Assembly: GCA_016702605.1 (NCBI GenBank)
Contig: JADJDQ010000021.1
Coordinates: forward strand, 248,001-312,000
Source of the DNA: Candidatus Intricatilinea gracilis
Lineage (GTDB): Bacteria > Pseudomonadota > Gammaproteobacteria > Burkholderiales > Burkholderiaceae_C
DNA: 64,000 bases
Reading direction: 5' to 3'
Both the position numbers and the translations under genes were made by a program. The notes below the pieces were generated by a model. The model worked only from the letters and a program-made list of their open reading frames with translations. It had not been told where the DNA came from and did no database searches. Positions 35,815 to 46,760 of this stretch are shown here, in pieces (the stretch's first letter is position 1; every line of letters starts with the position of its first letter).

Positions 35815-36597
35815 TCAACCTCCTCGATCGACGCCACTCCAACCCAGTGCTGCCGAAATCTGGCTGGCTGTCTCCCGCAGCCGTTCGCTCCAGCTGTCTT
35901 CCAGCCGATCGGCGGGCGCAGAGATCGACAAGCCGGCGATCAGTCGGCCCTGATCGTCATGGATGCCAGCCGCCATACAGCGCACACCAAGCTCGAGTTC
36001 CTCGTTGTCGCGTGCGATTTCGGCCTGGCGCACGCGCGCCAACTCACGCTCGAGCTGGGCGATGTCAGTGATGCTATTGCGCGTATGACCGGCCAGTCCG
36101 GTGCGTGTGGCGTAGGCGCGCACCCGAGTCGGGTCGTCGTTGGCAAGGAAGAGTTTGCCCACCGAGGTCAGGTGCAGCGGCGCACGTCCACCGACGGCTC
36201 GCACCACCTGCATGCCCGAGCGTTCGCTGTAGGTGCGCTCGATGTAGACGATCTCGTCGCCCTGCCGCATCGACAGGTTGACCGGCTGATGGGTGAGTTT
36301 GTGCAGTTCGCGCATGGGCGCCAACGCGGCGTCGCGCACGTCCAGCCTGGCCTTGACCAGGTTGCCCAGTTCGAGCAAGCGCATGCCGAGCCGGTAACTG
36401 CCCGCCTCCGGTCGGTCGACGTAACGACCGCAGGTCAGGTCGTTGAGGATGCGGTGCGCCGTCGAGGGATGCAGCCCCGTCTGCTCGCTGATGTGCTTGA
36501 GCGACACGGGGTCCTGGTGTGATGCCAGCAGGTCGATCAAGGCGAACATGCGTTCGATGACCTGGATCGTGGGCGTGGTGTTTTCTTTTTTGGCCAT
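35815..36597 (-). CDS. IclR-family transcriptional regulator
   Basis: The protein is 260 residues from the ATG at 36597 (MAKKENTTP). The N-terminal winged helix-turn-helix is at about residues 10-70 (MFALIDLLASHQDPVSLKHI; TGLHPSTAHRILNDL). The IclR effector domain follows, with HLTSVGKLFLA, LGVRCMAAGIHDDQG and AGLSISAPADRL. It is divergent from the TIGR03790-type gene with only 34 bases between the starts, so it may control that gene or itself. Its effector cannot be read from the sequence. No catabolic operon of the type usually under IclR control lies nearby. Confidence 0.92.
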   Translation of the reverse strand: MAKKENTTPTIQVIERMFALIDLLASHQDPVSLKHISEQTGLHPSTAHRILNDLTCGRYVDRPEAGSYRLGMRLLELGNLVKARLDVRDAALAPMRELHKLTHQPVNLSMRQGDEIVYIERTYSERSGMQVVRAVGGRAPLHLTSVGKLFLANDDPTRVRAYATRTGLAGHTRNSITDIAQLERELARVRQAEIARDNEELELGVRCMAAGIHDDQGRLIAGLSISAPADRLEDSWSERLRETASQISAALGWSGVDRGG

Positions 36598-36631
36598 GGT
36601 GTCCGGGGCAAGGCGTGGGAGCCATTTTTGC

Positions 36632-37804
36632 ATGGCGAAACCGAATGTGCTTGCCTCGAACACGACTTGTGCGTTTCATCGGTGGATGGCGCTGCTGTTG
36701 CTGGTGCTTGCCGTGGTCGAGGTAAAGGCTCAACCTGCGGTTTCGGGCGCCGTGTCGGCGAGTTCGGCGGCCGCGGCGGCGTCGGGCACACCGGCGATGC
36801 CAGCGGCGTCTTCTGCACCGCGCTGGCAGCAGGTGCCACGGGTCTTCGGCCGCATCACCGCCAAGGCGATGGGCCTGGTCATCAATGTCGACGACCCGTA
36901 TTCCGTCGCCATTGGCGAGCACTACATCCAGGCGCGTCAGATACCGCCTGACAACGTGCTGCGGATCTCCTTGCCGCGTCAGCCGCAGCTGTCGACCGGT
37001 GATCTGGCGCGCTTGCGTGAGCAGATCGCAGCGCGTTTCGACGCCCGTGTGCAGGCACTCGCACTGGCCTGGGTCGAGCCCTATGCAGTGGCCTGCCAAT
37101 CCATCACGGCGGCGGTCACGCTGGGTCTGGATGCCAGTCTGTGCAGCAACACCTGCGGCAAGGCCAGCAACTCGCCCCTGTTCAACTCGGCCAGTTCGAC
37201 GCCGTTTCGCGATCATGGCCTGCGCCCGTCGATGTTGCTGGCGGCTACCGATGTCACGCAGGCCCTGGCCCTCATCGACCGTGGTGTGGCGGCCGACCGC
37301 AGCCTGGGCTGGCTGGGCAGTCCGCCGGCGCATGTCTGGTACATGTCGACCAGCGACAGTGCACGAAACGTGCGCTCGGCGCTGTTTCCGCCGCCCGGTC
37401 CCATCGCCCGGCCAGCGCTGCAAGTGCATGTCGAAGCGGCAGACCAGTTGCACGACAAGTCGGGCATCGTGCTGTTGCAGACCGGCCTGGCGCGGCTGTG
37501 GCCCCTGGATAGCCTTCAATTCGTGCCCGGTGCCCTGGCCGACCACCTCACCTCCTTCGGTGGGGCGCTGACGGATGCACACGGCCAGAGCAGCGTCTTG
37601 GCCTGGATCGCTGCCGGTGCCACGGCGTCGTACGGCACGGTGAGCGAGCCCTGCAATCACCTGCAGAAGTTTCCGCATCCCCAACTGCTGCTGCTGCACT
37701 ACGCGCAGGGCGCCAGTGCGGTCGAGGCTTACTGGAAGAGCGTGGCCTGGCCGGCGCAAGGGGTGTTCATCGGCGAGCCACTCGCTGCACCCTTCGCCCG
37801 CTGA
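36632..37804 (+). CDS. TIGR03790-type exported protein
   Basis: The protein is 390 residues from the ATG at 36632. A signal-like segment RWMALLLLVLAVVEVKAQP lies at about 17-36. An Ala/Ser-rich spacer follows. The body contains VINVDDPYSVAIGEHYIQAR near residue 85 and, at the end, AAGATASYGTVSEPCNH and YWKSVAWPAQGVFIGEPLAA, the hallmark of the TIGR03790 family. Cys residues (VACQS; LCSNTCGK) suggest disulfides in the periplasm. The family's role is unknown; it is scattered across several phyla. It is divergent from the IclR gene and followed by a hairpin. Confidence 0.7.
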   Translation: MAKPNVLASNTTCAFHRWMALLLLVLAVVEVKAQPAVSGAVSASSAAAAASGTPAMPAASSAPRWQQVPRVFGRITAKAMGLVINVDDPYSVAIGEHYIQARQIPPDNVLRISLPRQPQLSTGDLARLREQIAARFDARVQALALAWVEPYAVACQSITAAVTLGLDASLCSNTCGKASNSPLFNSASSTPFRDHGLRPSMLLAATDVTQALALIDRGVAADRSLGWLGSPPAHVWYMSTSDSARNVRSALFPPPGPIARPALQVHVEAADQLHDKSGIVLLQTGLARLWPLDSLQFVPGALADHLTSFGGALTDAHGQSSVLAWIAAGATASYGTVSEPCNHLQKFPHPQLLLLHYAQGASAVEAYWKSVAWPAQGVFIGEPLAAPFAR

Positions 37805-37836
37805 ACGCTGCAGCGTCGTCCTGACCGGCGGCCAGT

Positions 37837-37862
37837 GATCGGCCTGCACCGATCGGCCGATC
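37837..37862 (+). terminator. Hairpin after the TIGR03790-type gene
   Basis: GATCGGCC (37837-37844) pairs with GGCCGATC (37855-37862). The right arm is also part of a 14-bp perfect palindrome, CGATCGGCCGATCG, at 37850-37863. It lies 33 bases after the stop codon and is followed by GTGTGTGTACC. Confidence 0.45.
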
Positions 37863-38178
37863 GTGTGTGTACCGGCGCGAAGGCAAAGGCCACGTCAGCG
37901 TGCCGACAGTTGTTGCGCACCACAATCCGCGGCCCCAACGCACTGCCTTGCGCAACGTCGGGACGGGAGATCTGGAGACGGCGTCCGCGGCCGTGCTGGT
38001 GGCACTTGGTGGTAACGATCAGCGCGGTGCTACAGTGCCGGCCCTGAAGAGATCCGCCCGTCCCTTTGCTGTGTGAAAGCAGCGAGTCGGGTCGCAATCC
38101 GCCTATCGGTGCAGCCGGGACGCGGACGGTTTATCAACCCATCGAAGCCCTGCAGACCGGGGCGAAAGGTGAGCGAAG
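37863..38178 (+). promoter_or_regulatory. Upstream region of odhA
   Basis: About 315 bases without a gene. TACAGT at 38031-38036 is a possible -10 element, with TTGGTG at 38006-38011 as a poorly spaced -35 (19 bases). That would give a 5' untranslated region of about 135 bases. I see no operator-like repeat. Short open frames here are not convincing. Confidence 0.3.
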
Positions 38179-41031
38179 ATGATGCAAGAGTACAGGACGA
38201 ACTCGTACCTGTTCGGGGGCAACGCGCCCTACGTCGAGGAGATGTACGAAGCCTACCTCGACAACCCCGGCTCGGTGCCGGACAACTGGCGCAGCTATTT
38301 CGACGCGCTGCAAAACGTGCCAGCCACCGATGGTGGTGACGGGCGTGATGTGGCCCACGCGCCGGTGGTCGAGTCCTTCGCTCAACGTGCCAAGTCCAAT
38401 GCCTTCGCGTTGAAGGCCAGTTCGGCCGATCTGGCCGTGGCACGCAAGCAGGTGCACGTCCAGTCGCTCATCGCCGCTTACCGCAACGTCGGCCAGCGCT
38501 GGGCCGATCTCGATCCGCTCAAGCGTGCCGAGCGCCCCAAGATTCCTGAACTCGAGCCGGCGTTCTACGACCTGAGCGAGTCCGACATGGACATCACGTT
38601 CAGCGCCGCGAACACCTATTTCGGCAAAGAGAACATGAGTCTGCGGGAGATCCTGCAGGCGCTGCGTGAAACCTACTGCAGCACCATCGGCGCAGAGTTC
38701 ATGCACATCACCGACCAGACACAAAAGCGCTGGTGGCTGCAAAAGCTCGAGAGCATCCGCTCCAAGGTGCACCTGAGTGTCGAGCAGAAAAAACATGTGC
38801 TCGATCGACTCACGGCCGCCGAAGGTCTCGAGCGTTTCCTGCACACCAAATACGTCGGTCAAAAGCGCTTCTCGCTCGAAGGCGGCGAAAGCTTCATCGC
38901 TGCGATGGACGAACTCGTCCAGCGCGCCGGCGAGAAAGGCGTGCAGGAAATCGTCATCGGCATGGCCCACCGCGGCCGCCTGAACGTGCTGGTGAACACC
39001 CTGGGCAAGATGCCCGCGGACCTGTTCGCCGAGTTCGACCACACCGCGCCCGAAGACCTGCCAGCCGGCGACGTGAAGTATCACCAGGGCTTCAGCTCAG
39101 ACATCTCCACGCCTGGCGGTGCCGTTCACCTGAGTCTGGCGTTCAACCCGTCGCACCTCGAGATCGTCAACCCGGTGGTCGAAGGCTCGGTGCGTGCGCG
39201 CATGGACCGTCGCGGCGACAAGCTCGGTGCCCAGGTGCTGCCGGTGCTGGTGCACGGCGACTCGGCCTTCGGTGGCCAGGGCGTCAACCAGGAAACGCTG
39301 GCGCTGTCCGAGACGCGTGGTTATTCGACCGGCGGCACGGTGCACCTGATCATCAACAACCAGATCGGCTTCACCACCAGCGACCCGCGCGATCTGCGCT
39401 CCACGCTGTATTGCACCGACATCGTCAAGATGATCGAGGCGCCGGTGCTGCACGTGAACGGCGACGATCCGGAGGCCGTGGTGCTGGCCACCCAGTTGGC
39501 GTTGGAGTTCCGTCTGACCTTCCAGAAGGATGTCGTCATCGACATCATCTGTTTCCGCAAGCTGGGCCACAACGAACAGGACACGCCTGCGCTGACCCAG
39601 CCGCTGATGTACAAGAAGATCGGTGCCCACCCTGGCACCCGCAAGCTCTACGCCGACAAGCTGGCTGCGCAGGGTCTGGGCGACACGCTTGGCGACGACA
39701 TGGTCAAGGCCTACCGGTCGGCCATGGACGAAGGCCGCCACACCGTCGATCCGGTGATCAGCAACTTCAAGAGCAAATACGCGGTCGACTGGGTGCCCTT
39801 CCTGGGCAAGAAGTGGACCGACTCCGCCGACACCGCGATCCCGCTCACCGAGTGGAAACGCCTGGCCGAACGTTTGACCACCATCCCGGCGAGCGTCAAC
39901 CCGCACCCGCTGGTCAAGAAGGTCTTCGACGACCGCGCCGCCATGGGCCGCGGCGAAGTCAACATCGACTGGGGCATGGGTGAACACATGGCCTTTGCCT
40001 CGCTGGTGGCTGCCGGCTACCCGGTGCGCCTGTCGGGCGAGGACTGCGGCCGCGGCACCTTCACGCACCGCCACTCGGTGATCCATGACCAGAAGCGCGA
40101 GAAGTGGGACGAAGGTACCTACATCCCGCTGCAGCACGTCGCCGACAACCAGGCGCCTTTCACCGTCATCGACTCCATCCTGTCGGAAGAGGCGGTGCTG
40201 GGTTTCGAATACGGCTACGCCTCGGCCGAGCCCAACACGCTGACCATCTGGGAAGCCCAATTCGGCGACTTCGCCAACGGTGCTCAGGTCGTGATCGACC
40301 AGTTCATCGCCTCGGGCGAAGTGAAGTGGGGCCGCGTCAATGGCCTGGTGCTGATGCTGCCGCACGGCTACGAAGGCCAGGGCCCCGAGCACAGCTCGGC
40401 TCGTCTCGAGCGCTTCATGCAGCTGGCCGCCGACACCAACATGCAGATCGTGCAGCCGACCACGGCCAGCCAGATCTTCCATGTGCTGCGCCGCCAGATG
40501 GTGCGCCAGTTCCGCAAGCCGCTGGTCATCATGACCCCCAAGTCGCTGCTGCGCAACAAGGACGCCACCTCGACGCTGGTCGACTTCACCAAGGGCGATT
40601 TCCGCACGGTCATCCCCGAGCTGAACGACACCGTCGACGCCGCCAAGGTCAAGCGTGTCATCGCCTGTTCGGGCAAGGTCTACTACGACCTGGTCAAGAA
40701 GCGCGAAGAGAAGAAGGCCATGGACGTGGCCATCGTGCGCGTCGAGCAGCTCTATCCCTTCCCGCACAAGGCGTTTGCTGCCGAGCTCAAGAAGTATCCG
40801 AACGCCAGCGACATCGTCTGGTGCCAGGACGAGCCGCAGAACCAGGGTGCGTGGTTCTTCGTGAACCACTACATCCACGAGAACATGCTCGATGGGCAGA
40901 AGCTCGGTTACGCCGGTCGTCCGGCCTCGGCCTCGCCGGCGGTGGGTTATGCCCACCTGCACCAGGAGCAGCAAAAGGCGCTGCTCGATCAGGCCTTCGG
41001 CAAGATCAAGGGCTTCGTCCTGACGAAGTGA
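38179..41031 (+). CDS. odhA: 2-oxoglutarate dehydrogenase E1 component
   Basis: The 950-residue thiamine-diphosphate enzyme decarboxylates 2-oxoglutarate in the citric acid cycle and passes the succinyl group to the E2 lipoyl arm. The N terminus (YRTNSYLFGGNAPYVEEMYE; W-R-x-YF) is the E2-binding part typical of SucA. VIGMAHRGRLNVLVNTLGK and HGDSAFGGQGVNQETLALSE are conserved active-site regions, and GHNEQDTPALTQPLMYKKI follows. The C-terminal transketolase-like half has SGEDCGRGTFTHRHSV and PHGYEGQGPEHSSARLERFM. Length and order are standard. Two ATGs are adjacent at 38179 and 38182. Confidence 0.97.
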   Translation: MMQEYRTNSYLFGGNAPYVEEMYEAYLDNPGSVPDNWRSYFDALQNVPATDGGDGRDVAHAPVVESFAQRAKSNAFALKASSADLAVARKQVHVQSLIAAYRNVGQRWADLDPLKRAERPKIPELEPAFYDLSESDMDITFSAANTYFGKENMSLREILQALRETYCSTIGAEFMHITDQTQKRWWLQKLESIRSKVHLSVEQKKHVLDRLTAAEGLERFLHTKYVGQKRFSLEGGESFIAAMDELVQRAGEKGVQEIVIGMAHRGRLNVLVNTLGKMPADLFAEFDHTAPEDLPAGDVKYHQGFSSDISTPGGAVHLSLAFNPSHLEIVNPVVEGSVRARMDRRGDKLGAQVLPVLVHGDSAFGGQGVNQETLALSETRGYSTGGTVHLIINNQIGFTTSDPRDLRSTLYCTDIVKMIEAPVLHVNGDDPEAVVLATQLALEFRLTFQKDVVIDIICFRKLGHNEQDTPALTQPLMYKKIGAHPGTRKLYADKLAAQGLGDTLGDDMVKAYRSAMDEGRHTVDPVISNFKSKYAVDWVPFLGKKWTDSADTAIPLTEWKRLAERLTTIPASVNPHPLVKKVFDDRAAMGRGEVNIDWGMGEHMAFASLVAAGYPVRLSGEDCGRGTFTHRHSVIHDQKREKWDEGTYIPLQHVADNQAPFTVIDSILSEEAVLGFEYGYASAEPNTLTIWEAQFGDFANGAQVVIDQFIASGEVKWGRVNGLVLMLPHGYEGQGPEHSSARLERFMQLAADTNMQIVQPTTASQIFHVLRRQMVRQFRKPLVIMTPKSLLRNKDATSTLVDFTKGDFRTVIPELNDTVDAAKVKRVIACSGKVYYDLVKKREEKKAMDVAIVRVEQLYPFPHKAFAAELKKYPNASDIVWCQDEPQNQGAWFFVNHYIHENMLDGQKLGYAGRPASASPAVGYAHLHQEQQKALLDQAFGKIKGFVLTK

Positions 41032-41139
41032 TGTCACGCAGGGCAGGGGTGGGCGCAGCGCGCCGCTCCTGCTGCGCGGTGCGCCCGGCCCAGCCGGTGC
41101 ATGCACGCGCTGCACCCAACAGCGAACAAGAGAATCAAG

Positions 41140-42396
<1,257 letters not shown>

Positions 42397-42421
42397 GGCG
42401 GCGCATCATCCTGCTGCACGC

Positions 42422-42500
42422 CCCGATCTCGACCTTGCGCTGCTCGCCGTACGGGTGTACGGCTGCGCTGCTCAAGCCAAGCTCGGGCCGTTCGCGACGG
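42422..42500. repeat. Dispersed intergenic palindromic repeat, copy 1
   Basis: A 79-base element starts CCCGATCTC and ends TTCGCGACGG. Its centre, GCCGTACGGGTGTACGGC, is a hairpin with 7-bp arms (GCCGTAC/GTACGGC), flanked by TGCGCTGCTC on both sides. A second copy at 55383-55461 matches at about 67 of 79 positions by eye. It lies between odhB and the PspC-domain gene. Confidence 0.8.
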
Positions 42501-42553
42501 ACGCTGCAACCACCTCAACCTTCGATCGGGGCCTAGTCCACAGAGGAATGATC

Positions 42554-42868
42554 ATGAGCCTTGCCGACGAACTCCAGCGCCTTGAACAACTGCATCAGCG
42601 CGGTGCGCTGAGCGACGACGAGTTCGCTCGTGCCAAGGCCCGGCTCCTGACCTTGCCGGTCACGACACAGCCGGTAGCTGGCATCAGCCAGTTCCGGCGT
42701 TCGCGCAGCGACCGCTGGATCGCCGGCGTCTGCGGCGGGCTGGCGCGCCTCACCGATACCGAATCGTGGATCTGGCGCCTGGCCGTCACCTTGCTGGTGC
42801 TGGTCGGCGGCACGGGTTTCCTGATCTATCTGCTGCTCTGGGTCTTCGTGCCGGTCGAGGGTGAATGA
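42554..42868 (+). CDS. SHOCT plus PspC-domain membrane protein
   Basis: The protein is 104 residues from the ATG at 42554, chosen because AGAGGA lies 6 bases upstream; the ATG at 42548 is too close to it. Residues 2-33 (LADELQRLEQLHQRGALSDD, EFARAKARLL) match the SHOCT oligomerisation motif. Residues 45-104 match the PspC domain: RSRSDRWIAGVCGGLARLTD followed by a long hydrophobic segment ending LLLWVFVPVE. PspC proteins are inner-membrane stress proteins. The gene sits between odhB and lpdA, an unusual place. Whether it is co-transcribed with them is likely from spacing but unproven. Confidence 0.82.
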   Translation: MSLADELQRLEQLHQRGALSDDEFARAKARLLTLPVTTQPVAGISQFRRSRSDRWIAGVCGGLARLTDTESWIWRLAVTLLVLVGGTGFLIYLLLWVFVPVEGE

Positions 42869-42916
42869 CCTTGTCGCCGTGCTGACCTGACCTGCTTCAA
42901 CCGAACCTCACACACC

Positions 42917-44344
<1,428 letters not shown>

Positions 44345-44408
44345 TCGGACCGATCAGGCGATTGAAAGTGGCTCATCCTGCCGTTGCGACGATGCAGGTC
44401 TGAACCCG

Positions 44409-44437
44409 GACAGGGGCGGCGCGAGTCGCCCCTTGTC
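44409..44437 (+). terminator. Hairpin after lpdA
   Basis: GACAGGGGCG (44409-44418) pairs with CGCCCCTTGTC (44427-44437), with one bulged T, around an 8-base loop. It lies 65 bases after the lpdA stop and 110 bases before zapE. There is no T-run. Confidence 0.4.
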
Positions 44438-44546
44438 ACGTCCGCAGGTCAATACATTCAGCGTTGAGCTGCCACCGCCAAGGCGCCTGCGAGCTACGCC
44501 AGGGCGTTCCGAGCAGCCATCCAGTACTCAGGGACTCAGCAGCAGC

Positions 44547-45647
44547 ATGACCAGCGTCACCGAGCTCTATCACCAGACACTCGTCGAGCGCGGCTACCAG
44601 GCCGACCCGGCGCAACTGCGCGCCGTTGCTGCCTTGCAGCGCTGCCAGGACGAATGGATGGCCTACAAGGCCCGGCGCAGCAACGCCATCACCAAGGCGC
44701 TGGTGCGGCCGCCCTTGCCACGCGGCGTGTACATGTACGGCGGGGTGGGGCGTGGCAAGAGCTTCCTGATGGATGCGTTCTTCCAGGCCGTGCCGCTGCA
44801 GCGCAAGACACGGCTGCACTTTCATGAGTTCATGCGTGAGGTGCACCGCGAGCTGCAGGATCTGAAGGGTGTGGTGAACCCGCTCGACGAACTCGGCAAA
44901 CGCATCGCGCGGCGCTTCCGGCTCATCTGCTTCGACGAATTCCACGTGGCCGACGTGACCGACGCGATGATCCTGCACCACTTGCTCGACGCGCTGTACC
45001 GCAACCGTGTCTCGATCATCACCACCAGCAACTTCAGGCCCGACGATCTGTACCCGAACGGCCTGCACCGCGACCGCATCCTGCCGGCCATCGCGCTGCT
45101 GAAGGACAAGCTCGAAGTCATCAACGTCGACAACGGCACCGACTACCGGCGCCGCACGCTCGAACAGGTCGAGCTCTATCACCAGCCGCTGGATGCGCAG
45201 GCCGATGTGGCGTTGACGAAGGCTTTCGAGGGCCTGGCCGAGGTACACGACGAAGACCCGGCACTGCGCATCGAGGCGCGCGTCATCCGGGCCCGGCGCA
45301 AGGCCGGCGGTGTCGTGTGGTTCGACTTCAAGGAACTGTGCGGCGGCCCGCGTTCGCAGAACGACTACCTCGAGCTGGCCACGCAGTTCCACACACTCAT
45401 CCTGTCCAACGTGCCGCTCATGCCCCCACGGCTGGCGTCGGAAGCACGCCGTTTCACCTGGCTGGTCGACGTGCTCTACGACCGGCGCGTCAAGCTCATC
45501 ATGTCGGCCGCCGGGCCGGCCGAGCAGCTTTACACCGAAGGCCCACTGGCGCACGAGTTTCCGCGCACTGTGTCGCGACTGGCCGAGATGCAGTCAGCAG
45601 AATTTCTGGCACTCGAGCGCCGCGAGGTCGACACCTCGCTGACCTGA
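44547..45647 (+). CDS. zapE: Cell division protein ZapE (AFG1-like ATPase)
   Basis: The 366-residue P-loop ATPase has Walker A GGVGRGKSFLMD at about residue 70 and Walker B RLICFDEFHVADVTDAM at about 130. TTSNFRPDDLYPNGLHRDRI and the C-terminal RFTWLVDVLYDRRVKLIMSA are typical of ZapE/AFG1. ZapE binds FtsZ and helps Z-ring constriction, mainly under stress. The frame is open upstream to 44433, but the ATG at 44547 (MTSVTELYHQTLVERGYQAD) matches the family start. It follows the odh cluster, as in many Burkholderiales, and ends at a strong bidirectional terminator. Confidence 0.93.
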   Translation: MTSVTELYHQTLVERGYQADPAQLRAVAALQRCQDEWMAYKARRSNAITKALVRPPLPRGVYMYGGVGRGKSFLMDAFFQAVPLQRKTRLHFHEFMREVHRELQDLKGVVNPLDELGKRIARRFRLICFDEFHVADVTDAMILHHLLDALYRNRVSIITTSNFRPDDLYPNGLHRDRILPAIALLKDKLEVINVDNGTDYRRRTLEQVELYHQPLDAQADVALTKAFEGLAEVHDEDPALRIEARVIRARRKAGGVVWFDFKELCGGPRSQNDYLELATQFHTLILSNVPLMPPRLASEARRFTWLVDVLYDRRVKLIMSAAGPAEQLYTEGPLAHEFPRTVSRLAEMQSAEFLALERREVDTSLT

Positions 45648-45658
45648 CCGGACAAGAA

Positions 45659-45682
45659 AAAGCCCCGGCACGGCGGGGCTTT
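45659..45682. terminator. Bidirectional terminator between zapE and the PP2C gene
   Basis: AAAGCCCCG (45659-45667) pairs with CGGGGCTTT (45674-45682) around a 6-base loop. An A-run (AAGAAAAA) precedes it and TTTCC follows, so it can work for both convergent genes. This is the most classical terminator in the window. Confidence 0.75.
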
Positions 45683-45701
45683 CCGGCAGTCGGGCGCTGA
45701 A

Positions 45702-46469
45702 CTAGTCGAGCGCTTCGACCTTGATCAGTGCCAACGACAGGTTGTCGCCGCCGCCCTTGGCGCGTTGCCGGGCCTTGGAGATCAGCATCTTGCTGGCATC
45801 ACGTGGCTTGAGCGCGTAGACGATGGTGCCGAGCTCGCGCGGTGTGTAGTAGTGCCACAGGCCGTCGCTGCACAACATGAGGGAATCACCCACCTGCAAC
45901 TCCTCGATCGACTGCAACGTGAGTGGCGGGTCTTCCTCGGCGCCCAGACAGCCAATGAGCAGGTGTGACTGCGGATGCGTGTCGGCCTCGTCCTCGCGGA
46001 TCGTGCCTTCCTCGACCATACGTTGCACCAGTGAATGGTCGAGCGTGCGGCGCACCATCTCCGAGCCGCGGAAGTGATAGAAGCGTGAATCGCCCGCATG
46101 CATCACGTCGCAGCGGCGCGACGGGCTGATCAGGCAGGCGACGATGGTGCTGTGCGGCTCCTGCTCGGCCGTGATGGCGGTGAGCTTGATCATCAGGTGC
46201 GATTCGAGGATCAGGCTGCGCAGCAAGGCGGCCGGGTCGTCGCGCTCGGGCACGTAACGCTCGAACAGCTGCTTGGCGATCAGCAGCACCTGGTCGGACG
46301 CCTTGCGTCCGCCGCTCTTGCCGCCCATGCCGTCAGCCAGCACCGCCAGCAGGCAGCCGGGCACCCGCGAGTGGGCAAACACCTCGACCTGATCCTGCTG
46401 ATACAGCCGGTCGCCACGGTCTATGCCGGTGGCGGCGGATAGACGGTAGCCAAGCGAAGGTGAGTTCAT
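45702..46469 (-). CDS. PP2C-family serine/threonine protein phosphatase
   Basis: The protein is 255 residues from the ATG at 46469. The metal-binding aspartates of PPM/PP2C phosphatases are visible: RGDRLYQQDQ near the N terminus, LLAVLADGMGGKSGG at about residue 43, HAGDSRFYHFRG, SLMLCSDGLWHY and GGGDNLSLALI. It is a small catalytic-domain-only enzyme without membrane segments, so a cytosolic partner to a Ser/Thr kinase is likely. No kinase gene is in the window. It converges with zapE and diverges from the DUF465 gene. Confidence 0.9.
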   Translation of the reverse strand: MNSPSLGYRLSAATGIDRGDRLYQQDQVEVFAHSRVPGCLLAVLADGMGGKSGGRKASDQVLLIAKQLFERYVPERDDPAALLRSLILESHLMIKLTAITAEQEPHSTIVACLISPSRRCDVMHAGDSRFYHFRGSEMVRRTLDHSLVQRMVEEGTIREDEADTHPQSHLLIGCLGAEEDPPLTLQSIEELQVGDSLMLCSDGLWHYYTPRELGTIVYALKPRDASKMLISKARQRAKGGGDNLSLALIKVEALD

Positions 46470-46477
46470 GGTCAAAA

Positions 46478-46485
46478 ACTATAAT
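46478..46485. promoter_or_regulatory. Overlapping divergent -10 elements
   Basis: TATAAT at 46480-46485 reads on the plus strand towards the DUF465 gene. TATAGT reads on the minus strand over 46478-46483 towards the phosphatase gene, only 9 bases from its ATG. Neither has a convincing -35. Confidence 0.35.
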
Positions 46486-46522
46486 CGCTCGGCGTTGTTC
46501 AGCCTGTTGACGATGCACGAGG

Positions 46523-46726
46523 ATGGACAACAACCTGCATTCTCCCCAGCGCCGTCTCATCGAACTGCGCATGGCCCACGCCGATCTGGACGACCTGATC
46601 GACCGAGTGGCTCACGAACCCGACCTCGACGAGTTGGCCTTGCGCCGTCTCAAGAAGCGGCGTTTGCTGCTGCGTGACCAGATCTCGCAGATCGAACGTT
46701 GCCTCGAACCGCCCGAACCGGCGTGA
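46523..46726 (+). CDS. YdcH/DUF465 family small protein
   Basis: The 67-residue protein reads as one helical hairpin: LIELRMAHADLDDLIDRVAH followed by LALRRLKKRRLLLRDQISQI, with the LKKxxLxLxDxI ending diagnostic of DUF465 (YdcH). It is highly charged and probably coiled-coil. The family is widespread and of unknown function. GAGG directly precedes the ATG, leaving almost no spacing for ribosome binding. It is 34 bases before the helicase gene, on the same strand. Confidence 0.8.
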   Translation: MDNNLHSPQRRLIELRMAHADLDDLIDRVAHEPDLDELALRRLKKRRLLLRDQISQIERCLEPPEPA

Positions 46727-46760
46727 ACTAGCTTGTCGCAATCCGCATGAGCCGACCTGA

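Noticed and set aside
37850..37863. 14-bp perfect palindrome considered as a regulator site for odhA
   Set aside because: It is about 315 bases from odhA and forms part of a hairpin just after the upstream gene, so a terminator is more likely.
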